From Acidimicrobiia bacterium (lineage in GTDB: Bacteria; Actinomycetota; Acidimicrobiia; Spongiisociales; JAENVV01): 10,737 nucleotides of DNA. Below the pieces are notes generated by a model. The model made no database searches. It was not told the origin of the DNA and saw only the letters and a list, made by a program, of their open reading frames with translations. The DNA is taken from assembly GCA_020352575.1 (NCBI GenBank), contig CP070681.1:787087-797823 (forward strand), read 5' to 3'. Positions 1 through 5,603 of this stretch are shown here, one piece after another. How positions within the stretch are numbered: the first letter of the stretch is position 1; every line of letters begins with the position of its first letter. A program made the position numbers and the translations under genes.

Positions 1-880
1 CGTATTGATCGAGGGTGATGAGCCGCCAGAAGGTCTCCTCGGGCGCCACCGGTGAACGTCCGATGCGCGCCTCGAAGACAGGCGTGTCGGACTGGGCCAC
101 GAGGTCGGTCTGGATCGTGGAGGCGAACAGGTTGTAGGAGACGCCGGTGCGGATGCCACCGAGGGTCGACGTCTCCCTCCACGGCAGGTAGCCGGCGCCC
201 ACGACATCGGGCGAGATGAGGGTGGTGAGGATGAGGCCGATGATGATCGAGGTGCCGCCTGCGGCGAGGGTGAGGCCGTGGGCTGGACGACCGAGGACAC
301 GCGTGCGGTCGAGGCGCTCGTCGAGGTGGATCGAGAGCAGGCCCAGGCCAACCCAGGCGGCGAAACCGGGGAGCCACCACCCGGCGTCACCCCGGTCGAC
401 CGTGGCCACGAGGAGGTAGAACCAACCGACGCCGACGATGGCCAACCACGGGATGCCCCGGGCGGATGCGAAGGCCCAGACCGTGCCGAGTGCCACGAAC
501 ACCGGCAGGAGCACGACGAGCAGTTCGACCGACGGCACGATCGGCGCGGTGCCGAATCGAATCTGCTCCCACCCCTCGGTGAGCGCACCGAGGAGGGCCG
601 GCCAGGAGGCCGCAGTCGGCAGGAACCCGGACAGCGTGTCCGCTGCCGTGAACCGCACCATGGCCCCGACGGCGAGGAGGCTCGACAGGAGTGCGATGAA
701 CGCAACCCGAACGCGGAACCACCCCCCGAGGGCCCCGAGCACGGCGCCGAGGAGGATCCCGCCGACGAGGACCGGCGTCCAGGCAACGGCATCCGGAGCC
801 TCCCGGATGAGGCGGGAGAGGCGAAGGAGGACGAGCGCGAGGCCGAGTGCCCCGACGAGTGCGCTCAGGCGGATGCCCAC
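1..880 (-). CDS. DUF3488/TgpA-type transglutaminase membrane protein, N-terminal part (cut by left edge)
   Basis: I read this open frame directly on the minus strand; it has no stop before the window edge, so only about 293 residues are present. The GTG start at 880 lies five bases after an AAGGGA ribosome-binding site and overlaps the end of the DUF58 gene by 16 bases. The visible part is very hydrophobic, with about seven likely membrane segments (near residues 3-20, 36-52, 60-74, 118-139, 146-160, 170-184 and 203-225). An extracytoplasmic stretch follows, ending in FWRLITLDQY, which matches the segment that follows the membrane domain in TgpA/DUF3488 proteins. In that family a transglutaminase-like domain with a Cys-His-Asp triad comes next; it would lie beyond the edge and cannot be checked. 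Position after MoxR and DUF58 genes supports the call. Substrate unknown; an envelope peptide or protein is an inference. Confidence 0.82.
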   Translation of the reverse strand, partial: MGIRLSALVGALGLALVLLRLSRLIREAPDAVAWTPVLVGGILLGAVLGALGGWFRVRVAFIALLSSLLAVGAMVRFTAADTLSGFLPTAASWPALLGALTEGWEQIRFGTAPIVPSVELLVVLLPVFVALGTVWAFASARGIPWLAIVGVGWFYLLVATVDRGDAGWWLPGFAAWVGLGLLSIHLDERLDRTRVLGRPAHGLTLAAGGTSIIIGLILTTLISPDVVGAGYLPWRETSTLGGIRTGVSYNLFASTIQTDLVAQSDTPVFEARIGRSPVAPEETFWRLITLDQY

Positions 881-2034
881 GACCGTCCCTTCAGTCGTTG
901 CCAGGTCTCGGCCCAGGTCTCTCCCGGGAGACAGGTCCCGGCGGCGAGCGGCGTGCGGATGGAGGGGAGGAGTCCGATCGGCATCGCCGACGCCGACAGC
1001 AGGAGCACGTTCCCGAAGTCGGGTCCGAGCGTCGAGACCGCTTGTCCGAGTTGCTCGTCGACCTCGCCGGTGACGACCACGAGTGCTCCACCGATGAACC
1101 GTCGACGGAGGCGGGCCACAACGGCACGGAGGTCGAGGCCGGATGACGGCTGCACCGCCGCAAGCGCCTCGAGTACCCGGTTGGTGGGATCCGGATCCTG
1201 TGAGCGGATGTGATCGGAGCCGATGAGCGCGTCGAGCTCGAAGCCGGCCCGCTCGAGGTGCAGGTACGCAGACGCTGCTCCGCGGACTGCCGATTCGAAC
1301 CCCTCGGGGTCGTGGACCTGTGAGCGGGTGTCCAGCACGAGGAGGCCTCGCGACTGCCACGGGGTCTCGAACTGGCGGATCATGAGCTCGTCCCGTCGGG
1401 CGGTCGTCGGCCAGTGGACGCGCCGGAGGTCGTCGCCGTGGCGGTACTCGCGGATGGTGAAGAAGTCCTCGCCGCCGCGGGCGCTGAACTCGGGCCGTGA
1501 GGCCTGGATGGACGGGTCGCGACCGCGCACGACGGGGTAGCCCTCGAGGACCTCGGTACGGGGGTAGACGATCAATGTGTCGACGGGCCCACCCACCGCC
1601 GAGCGGGTCATGAGCCCGAGGGGGTCGGTCACGGCCACTCGGACCGGTCCGACGCGGTAGACGCCCCTGGCGCGGGTCGTGACCCGATACGGGACCCGCA
1701 CCCGCTTGTGTGCCGGCACCCGGGCGAGGTGCGAGGTCGAGGAACCGATGCCGCGAATGGTGTCGACGAGGTCGATGCCGAGCAGCGGGACGGGGGAGGG
1801 GTTCGTGAGCTCGAGGGTGATCACCACGTCGTCGCCTTCGCGGACCCGTTCGGGTTGGACGTCGCGGGAGATCGGCACCGATGGGTCGGCGATGCGCACC
1901 CACACGAAGGCGAGCGCCATGGAGGTGGCGAGGAGGGCTCCGACCGAGAGGAATTCGCCCTCACCGAGGAGGAGCCAGAGGAGGAGCAGGCCCACGGCGA
2001 GGCCGAGCACGCCCCACCCTCGGCGGGTTGGCAT
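865..2034 (-). CDS. DUF58 domain protein, membrane-anchored partner of a MoxR ATPase
   Basis: A 389-residue protein. Two adjacent hydrophobic segments at about residues 8-23 and 29-47 anchor it in the membrane. A beta-rich region follows, including RGVYRVGPVRVAVTDPLGLM (123-142). The DUF58 signature runs from about residue 191 to 223, with the core REYRHGDDLRRVHWPTTARR and then ELMIRQFE. After it a von Willebrand A-like strand, GLLVLDTRS (230-238), begins. The ATG is shared with the last base of the moxR stop codon (TGATG), which implies translational coupling. Proteins of this family are encoded beside MoxR ATPases and transglutaminases, as here, and are thought to be their clients or partners; the biochemical function is not established. 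Length and signature are normal for the family, so the family call is firm and the role is inferred. Confidence 0.9.
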   Translation of the reverse strand: MPTRRGWGVLGLAVGLLLLWLLLGEGEFLSVGALLATSMALAFVWVRIADPSVPISRDVQPERVREGDDVVITLELTNPSPVPLLGIDLVDTIRGIGSSTSHLARVPAHKRVRVPYRVTTRARGVYRVGPVRVAVTDPLGLMTRSAVGGPVDTLIVYPRTEVLEGYPVVRGRDPSIQASRPEFSARGGEDFFTIREYRHGDDLRRVHWPTTARRDELMIRQFETPWQSRGLLVLDTRSQVHDPEGFESAVRGAASAYLHLERAGFELDALIGSDHIRSQDPDPTNRVLEALAAVQPSSGLDLRAVVARLRRRFIGGALVVVTGEVDEQLGQAVSTLGPDFGNVLLLSASAMPIGLLPSIRTPLAAGTCLPGETWAETWQRLKGRSWASA

Positions 2035-3011
2035 CAGCGGGCGGCGCCGGGGACGCGGACGCGCTCCAGGATGTCGTGGAGCACGCGGTCGATGGTGGCG
2101 CCCCGCATGTGGGCCTCTGGGCGCAGCATCATCCGGTGGATGAGGACGGGATGCGCGATGGCCTTGAGGTCGTCGGGGGTCACGTACTCCTCACCACGTG
2201 AGGCAGCTCGGGCCTTCGCGAGGCGGAAGAGGTAGAGCGCCGAGCGTGGTGAGGCTCCGAGGAGCAGCTCGGAGTGGGAGCGGGTCGCCTCGACGAGGTC
2301 GGTGAGGTAGCCCCGGACGCCATCGGAGACGTGCACGGTGCGCCCGATTCTCACGAGGCGGAGGACATCCTCGGCATGGATCGACGGCTGGAGCGACTCG
2401 AGCGACGACACCTCGCCGTGGGTCTCGAGGATGTCGAGCGACGTGTCCCGGTCGGGATAGCCGATCGAGAGCCGCGCCATGAAGCGATCGAGCTGGGCCT
2501 CGGGGAGCGGGTAGGTGCCCTCGTGCTCGAGGGGGTTCTGGGTGGCCACCACCATGAACGGCGGCGGGAGGAGGTGCGTGGTCCCGTCGACGGTGACCTG
2601 GCGCTCCTCCATGGCCTCGAGGAGCGCAGCCTGGGTCTTGGGGCTCGCTCGGTTGATCTCGTCGCCCACGACGATGTTGGCGAAGATCGCCCCGGGCTGG
2701 AACTCGAATCGCGACGCCTCCCGGTTCCAGATCGACACGCCGGTGATGTCCGAGGGGAGGAGGTCGGGCGTGAACTGGATGCGCTGGAACTCACCCTCGA
2801 TCGAGCGGGCGAGCGACTTGGCGAGCTGCGTCTTCCCCACGCCCGGCACGTCCTCGATGAGCACGTGGCCCTCGGCGACCAGGCAGAGCGTGAGGAGCTC
2901 GATGGTCTCCCGCTTGCCGCGGATCACCTGCTCGACATTGCCGACGATCCCGGAGAAGGTGGTGCGGAACCAGTCGAGGTCGGCGTCGATGGTGGGGCTG
3001 GGCTGCGTCAT
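2034..3011 (-). CDS. MoxR-family AAA+ ATPase
   Basis: A 325-residue cytoplasmic ATPase when started at the ATG at 3011. Visible motifs are Walker A PGVGKT (56-61, Lys60), Walker B VVGDEINRA (114-122, Asp117/Glu118), sensor 1 in ATQNP (Asn159), a candidate arginine finger in LDRF (Arg177) and sensor 2 in GASPRS (Arg256), followed by the small helical lid. All catalytic residues are present and the length is normal. MoxR proteins are chaperone-like ATPases that assemble or activate partners encoded next to them, here probably the DUF58 and transglutaminase proteins. The frame extends 20 codons further to an ATG at 3071, but that extension overlaps the divergent gene's -10 element and lacks family conservation. 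There is no clear ribosome-binding site before 3011; a TAGGCT -10-like element eight bases upstream suggests a leaderless or nearly leaderless message. Confidence 0.93.
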   Translation of the reverse strand: MTQPSPTIDADLDWFRTTFSGIVGNVEQVIRGKRETIELLTLCLVAEGHVLIEDVPGVGKTQLAKSLARSIEGEFQRIQFTPDLLPSDITGVSIWNREASRFEFQPGAIFANIVVGDEINRASPKTQAALLEAMEERQVTVDGTTHLLPPPFMVVATQNPLEHEGTYPLPEAQLDRFMARLSIGYPDRDTSLDILETHGEVSSLESLQPSIHAEDVLRLVRIGRTVHVSDGVRGYLTDLVEATRSHSELLLGASPRSALYLFRLAKARAASRGEEYVTPDDLKAIAHPVLIHRMMLRPEAHMRGATIDRVLHDILERVRVPGAAR

Positions 3012-3019
3012 GGGGCGCC

Positions 3020-3025
3020 AGCCTA
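3020..3025 (-). promoter_or_regulatory. Candidate -10 element for the moxR-DUF58-transglutaminase operon
   Basis: TAGGCT on the minus strand fits the actinobacterial TANNNT -10 pattern and ends eight bases before the ATG at 3011, which would put the transcription start at or within a base or two of the start codon. No convincing -35 is seen. The lack of a Shine-Dalgarno sequence at this start agrees with leaderless translation. This is inference from spacing only. Confidence 0.4.
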
Positions 3026-3070
3026 CGAGGTGTGCGGAATTGACACCGAGGGTGGTGGAGGGCTCGTCCA

Positions 3071-3076
3071 TATACT
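3071..3076 (+). promoter_or_regulatory. TATACT -10 element, leaderless start of the small-protein gene pair
   Basis: TATACT is a strong sigma-70-type -10 hexamer. It ends six bases before the ATG at 3083, so the predicted transcription start is the A of that ATG. No Shine-Dalgarno sequence is possible in such a short gap, which is the hallmark of leaderless actinobacterial genes. No -35 with normal spacing is present: the nearest TTGACA (3040-3045) is 25 bases away, too far. Confidence 0.55.
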
Positions 3077-3082
3077 GCGTCG

Positions 3083-3319
3083 ATGTCCGAAGCCAGGATT
3101 CCGTTTCGCCGGATGGCAGTCGAGGTCCTCAAGGTGCCCGCGGTGTGGACCGAAGCACTGAGGACCATGGCATCCGTGCGTCGCGCCCCCCTGAGTCCCG
3201 TCCCCGACGGTGAATACCTTGTGTGGCGCATGCACACCGCGTACGGCGACGGGGAGGTCCGGCCCGAGGACGTGGTGCCCTACCTCAGATGGCGGCGTCG
3301 GATGCGGAGGACCTCGTGA
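3083..3319 (+). CDS. Small uncharacterised protein (78 aa)
   Basis: I do not recognise the family. The 78-residue product is basic and arginine-rich with no signal peptide or membrane segment. It begins MSEARIPFRRMAVEVLKVP. A central part has PDGEYLVWRMHTAYGDGE (about 41-58), followed by the acidic turn VRPEDVVPYLRW and a very basic tail, RRRMRRTS. The alternation of aromatic and charged residues in the second half looks like a compact fold, not junk. Support for it being real: the TATACT -10 element places a leaderless start exactly on its ATG, and its TGA overlaps the GTG of the next gene (GTGA) in a translation-coupling arrangement. It is divergent from moxR across a gap of 71 bases. Function unknown; the basic tail could bind nucleic acid, but that is speculation. 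Confidence 0.72.
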   Translation: MSEARIPFRRMAVEVLKVPAVWTEALRTMASVRRAPLSPVPDGEYLVWRMHTAYGDGEVRPEDVVPYLRWRRRMRRTS

Positions 3320-3924
3320 TCACCCTCGAGCAAGAACTCGCCGACCTCGAGGGCGTCCGCTCGGCGACCGTCGATGTCTCCGGTGGCGAGGTCACGATGC
3401 TCCACGTCGACCTTGCGGAGGACGCCGACCGCGAACGGGTGGCGACGGCGGTCGACGCGGTGCTGCGGCGCCACGGCCTTCGTTCCCGCCCCCGGCAGGA
3501 GCAGGCCCCGGAACCGTTGGAGGAGGAGTCGACCCCCTACACCCCCGGGCCGGACGTCACCGAAACGATGGAGCCTGAGGCTGAGGCCCAGGTGCGTGGT
3601 GCGATCGAATCCGTGAGTGTCACCCATCGGCGCGGCATGGTCTCGTGCACGGTGCTCGCCACCGACGGGACCGAGGTCTCGGTGTCCTCGGTTCCACGGG
3701 AGGAAGCTCGGCATCAGGCGCTCGCGGAGGCGGTGGCGGGGGCACTCGGCCACTCGCTACGCCCTCATGTGGCCGAGGTGCGGCGACAGCCGGTCGGGGG
3801 GAAGGCGGCGGTGACGGTGGTGCTCGACCTCGGGGAGGACCTCGCGGTCGGCACGAGCTTCGAGCGGGGGAGTGCCGAACTGGCCTTTGCCCGGGCCGTC
3901 GCTGCGGCGCTCGACGAGGCCTAG
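3316..3924 (+). CDS. Uncharacterised protein with a duplicated beta-alpha domain (202 aa)
   Basis: I do not recognise a named family. I chose the GTG at 3316 because GCGGAGG lies five bases upstream and the GTG overlaps the previous stop as GTGA; an in-frame ATG at 3289 would add nine residues but has no clear ribosome-binding site. Residues 1-54 look like a small alpha/beta domain (helix, LEGVRSATVDVSGGEV, strand, then helix RVATAVDAVLRRHG). A Pro/Glu-rich linker covers about 57-90. The rest is two similar units, about 97-144 and 152-199, each with two strands then an alanine-rich helix ending in AEAVAGAL and ARAVAAAL. Across residues 109-144 and 164-199 I count 11 identities in 36 ungapped positions. 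There is no signal peptide, so it is probably cytoplasmic. The first domain recalls uncharacterised proteins with a 'GV-x-SA-x-V' start, but no function can be assigned. Confidence 0.78.
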   Translation: MITLEQELADLEGVRSATVDVSGGEVTMLHVDLAEDADRERVATAVDAVLRRHGLRSRPRQEQAPEPLEEESTPYTPGPDVTETMEPEAEAQVRGAIESVSVTHRRGMVSCTVLATDGTEVSVSSVPREEARHQALAEAVAGALGHSLRPHVAEVRRQPVGGKAAVTVVLDLGEDLAVGTSFERGSAELAFARAVAAALDEA

Positions 3925-3930
3925 GGCCTC
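3916..3930. terminator. GAGGCC/GGCCTC hairpin across convergent gene ends
   Basis: A perfect 6-bp inverted repeat (3916-3921 and 3925-3930) has a three-base loop that is the TAG stop codon of the plus-strand gene; its right arm reaches into the TGA stop of the minus-strand gene. The two genes end only four bases apart, so one compact GC-rich hairpin would serve both strands. There is no U-tract, so intrinsic termination is uncertain. Confidence 0.4.
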
Positions 3931-4375
3931 ACCCGTTCGCGGCGTCCGGGAGGATCTCGAGGACCAGCCCTTCGGTCTGCGCGGGGGCGGAGAGTCGTTC
4001 GGTGAGTTCCTCCGACCGATCGAGTACGTCACGCACGACCTGGCGGAGCGGCAGGTCGTCACCGCCCTCGAGTGCACCATCTGCGGCAACGACTCCAACA
4101 CCGTGCTCGGAGAGGATCCGACGGAGCGCCTCCTGGCCGATGGCGTCGGCGGCAAGGGCAGCCGCGTCGGCGACGACGACGGCGTCGATCTCGTCCGAGA
4201 GTGCACGCATGAGTGCCCGGAGCCCCGGACCGGCGACCGTGCCGTCGTCATCCTGGAATGTGGCGACCACGACCGCATTCGAGCGTCGCGCCCATTCGCG
4301 CACCGCCTCGCCCTGCGCGTACGTGCGTCCGCCCTCGATCCCGGGGACTGCTCGGAGGTAGCCGACGACCTGCAT
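3929..4375 (-). CDS. Resolvase-fold protein with degenerate active site (predicted inactive serine recombinase domain)
   Basis: This 148-residue protein has the layout of a serine recombinase N-terminal domain. It opens MQVVGYLRAVPG, aligning with the YxRVS start of resolvases; QGEAVREWAR (21-30), DDDG (42-45), GLRALMRAL (51-59), DAVVVADAAALAAD (64-77) and HGVGVVAADG (91-100) follow in the expected order. Arg8 is kept, but the nucleophilic serine (position 10 in gamma-delta resolvase) is Val10, and the DRLxRD motif is AALAAD (72-77), losing both catalytic arginines. There is no helix-turn-helix domain, only a short helical tail. It is therefore unlikely to cut DNA; a dimerising or regulatory role is inferred. 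The open frame extends upstream to 4579, but that would overlap the HNH gene, so I use the ATG at 4375, which matches resolvase N-termini. It lies 86 bases downstream of the HNH gene, on the same strand. Confidence 0.68.
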   Translation of the reverse strand: MQVVGYLRAVPGIEGGRTYAQGEAVREWARRSNAVVVATFQDDDGTVAGPGLRALMRALSDEIDAVVVADAAALAADAIGQEALRRILSEHGVGVVAADGALEGGDDLPLRQVVRDVLDRSEELTERLSAPAQTEGLVLEILPDAANG

Positions 4376-4436
4376 GCGGGCATTGTCGGGATTGGTCGGC
4401 GGCCGATCAAGGATCGCTGCGACTGCCCAAGCCACG

Positions 4437-4458
4437 AGGGCCCCAGGAGGGGGTCCCT
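4437..4458 (-). terminator. Hairpin just downstream of the HNH gene
   Basis: On the minus strand AGGG-A-CCCC pairs with GGGG-CCCT around a five-base loop, giving an 8-bp GC-rich stem with one bulged base. It begins three bases after the HNH stop codon and precedes the resolvase-fold gene. No U-run follows, so it may attenuate transcription, protect the transcript's 3' end, or mean little. Confidence 0.33.
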
Positions 4459-4461
4459 GCC

Positions 4462-4962
4462 TCAGCCGGCGAGTTCGAGGTATTCCTCCCACGTGGGGTC
4501 GAAGCGCCTGCCCGCCCGTGCGTACACCCAGCCGAAGCGGCTCGGCTGCTCCGGAGTGCTGCGGAGGGCGCGTCCCCACTCGTGTGGGGTGCGGTCACCC
4601 TTGCGGAGGTTGCAGCGACGGCAGCAGGCCACGACGTTCTCCCACGAGTGGCCGCCGCCTCGGGAGCGGGGCTGGACGTGGTCGAGCGTCTCGGCCGGTC
4701 CCTCGCAGTACTGACAGCGAAACCCATCCCGGGCGAAGATGGCGGTTCGGGTCACCGGAGAGGTGCGCATGTGGGGGACCCGGACGAAGCGTTGGAGCTT
4801 CACCACGGAGGGGAGTGGGATCTCGATCCGCTCCGAGCGCAGGATCCCGCCGTTCGCCTGGATCATCGTTGCCTTTCCGCGCAGCACGAGGACTGCCGCT
4901 CGGCGGGCGTTGACGACCGCCACGGGCTCGTACGTCGTGTTGAGGACGAGGGCATGTCCCAC
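4462..4962 (-). CDS. HNH endonuclease family protein
   Basis: A 166-residue protein of the actinobacterial HNH type. It begins with ALVLNTTYEPVAVVNARRA, the typical N-terminal segment of this group, and continues with LPSVVKLQRFVRVP (about 50-63). The HNH core is RDGFRCQYC (78-86), the metal- and DNA-contacting LDHVQPRSRGG (93-103), HSWENVVACCRRCN (105-118) and the basic RKGDR. The CxxC pairs (83/86 and 114/117) probably hold a structural zinc, and Asp94-His95, His105, Asn109 and Asn118 fit the catalytic and metal-binding set. All appear intact, so nuclease activity is plausible, though targets of this group are unknown. I chose the GTG at 4962 because homologous N-termini begin there; the open frame runs to 5643, but that extension lies antisense to mraZ. 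The gene is divergent from mraZ and shares its 168-base intergenic region. Confidence 0.88.
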   Translation of the reverse strand: MGHALVLNTTYEPVAVVNARRAAVLVLRGKATMIQANGGILRSERIEIPLPSVVKLQRFVRVPHMRTSPVTRTAIFARDGFRCQYCEGPAETLDHVQPRSRGGGHSWENVVACCRRCNLRKGDRTPHEWGRALRSTPEQPSRFGWVYARAGRRFDPTWEEYLELAG

Positions 4963-4972
4963 AGCGCGCCCA

Positions 4973-4978
4973 AACGTA
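4973..4978 (-). promoter_or_regulatory. Candidate -10 element for the HNH gene
   Basis: TACGTT on the minus strand fits TANNNT and ends ten bases before the GTG at 4962, predicting a leader of only a few bases. No recognisable -35 is seen at normal spacing. Weak evidence from pattern and position. Confidence 0.3.
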
Positions 4979-5012
4979 GCAGTTGCGGTCCTGGGCGCCG
5001 TTCTGCCCCCGG

Positions 5013-5097
5013 GTGGGCGCCGGTGGCATGCAGTGGGGCATGGTGGAGGGCTAGTGGTTGACAGGTGGGGGAATGTGGTGAATACTGGCCGTGCTGG
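5013..5097 (+). promoter_or_regulatory. Array of GTGG direct repeats, probable MraZ operator
   Basis: GTGG begins at 5013, 5023, 5033, 5043, 5054, 5065 and 5075 (steps of 10, 10, 10, 11, 11, 10), and weaker CTGG copies follow at 5085 and 5094. The step is about one helical turn, so all units face the same side of the DNA. MraZ in E. coli is known to bind TGGGN direct repeats separated by five bases upstream of its own gene; the pattern and place match that autorepression site. The units at 5054-5075 overlap or sit within the -35/-10 promoter, so binding should block RNA polymerase. The array also lies upstream of the divergent HNH gene. Confidence 0.8.
5058..5086 (+). promoter_or_regulatory. 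mraZ (dcw cluster) promoter
   Basis: A perfect TTGACA -35 (5058-5063) is followed after 17 bases by AATACT (5081-5086), a fair -10. The predicted start near 5093 gives a leader of about 38 bases ahead of the mraZ ATG. Two GTGG units lie in the spacer and one directly abuts the -35, which points to control by MraZ. Confidence 0.75.
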
Positions 5098-5130
5098 AGG
5101 CAGAGACGTGGATCGTGAACGAGAGAGACC

Positions 5131-5574
5131 ATGTTCATCGGTGAGTACCACCACTCGTTGGACGAGAAAGGGCGACTCGTGTTGCCCGCCAAATTCCGCG
5201 CCGCACTCGCCGACGATGGGACGGCCACCGGGTTCGTCTCCAAGGGGCAGGAGCGATGTCTCTACATCCAGCCCGAGGACGAGTGGCGAACCATGGCGGA
5301 GAAGGTGAAGGCCCTCCCGCTCACCGACAAGCGTGGCCGGGCGTTCTCCCGCGGCTTCTTCGGATCGTCCGAATCCATCCAGGTCGACGGCCAGGGCCGG
5401 GTGATGATCCCCGGGCCACTGCGCGAATGGGCCGGGCTCACCGACAAGGCCGTGCTCGTCGGCCTGCTCGACCGCATCGAGGTCTGGGATCCCGAGGTGT
5501 GGGCCACCGTGTCCGCCGAGAGCGACGACTTCTACACGACGATCGAGGAGAAGATCACGCACGAGGACCTGTAA
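5131..5574 (+). CDS. mraZ: Transcriptional regulator MraZ
   Basis: A 147-residue DNA-binding regulator, first gene of the dcw cluster. It contains the two tandem AbrB/MraZ-type halves: MFIGEYHHSLDEKGRLVLPA (1-20), whose DxxxR motif is Asp11-Arg15, and VDGQGRVMIPGPLREWAGL (85-103), whose DxxxR motif is Asp86-Arg90. MraZ forms ring-shaped oligomers that bind spaced direct repeats and, in E. coli, represses the dcw operon. The array of GTGG repeats just upstream is the expected target. The ribosome-binding site is weak (GAGAGAG shortly before the ATG). The length is normal, with a slightly long acidic C-terminal tail (SDDFYTTIEEKITHEDL). A 115-base gap with a strong inverted repeat separates it from rsmH. 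Confidence 0.97.
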   Translation: MFIGEYHHSLDEKGRLVLPAKFRAALADDGTATGFVSKGQERCLYIQPEDEWRTMAEKVKALPLTDKRGRAFSRGFFGSSESIQVDGQGRVMIPGPLREWAGLTDKAVLVGLLDRIEVWDPEVWATVSAESDDFYTTIEEKITHEDL

Positions 5575-5603
5575 CGACATAGGGCTGGACGGTGGCCGTG
5601 GTC

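Noticed and set aside
278..1213. Plus-strand open frame of 311 codons over the left end
   Set aside because: It is antisense to the DUF3488-type and DUF58 genes, both of which show clear family motifs; the product is charged and repetitive with no domain.
3040..3045. TTGACA as -35 partner of the TATACT at 3071
   Set aside because: The spacer would be 25 bases, far from the 16-18 needed; it is probably a chance match.
3012..3071. Upstream ATG (3071) for the MoxR gene
   Set aside because: The extra 20 residues are not typical of MoxR proteins, and the start would overlap the -10 element of the divergent gene.
2274..3161. Plus-strand open frame opposite the MoxR gene
   Set aside because: It is a shadow of the Walker-motif-bearing ATPase, and its composition is Glu/Gly/Arg/Val-rich without recognisable motifs.
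3929..4375. Active serine recombinase or part of an integrated element
   Set aside because: Catalytic serine and arginines are replaced, no DNA-binding domain follows, and no inverted or direct repeats marking an element were seen around it.
5013..5097. GTGG array as a CRISPR or tandem repeat of mobile origin
   Set aside because: Units are only about 10 bp with four conserved bases, no spacers of CRISPR size, and the location and pattern fit an MraZ operator.
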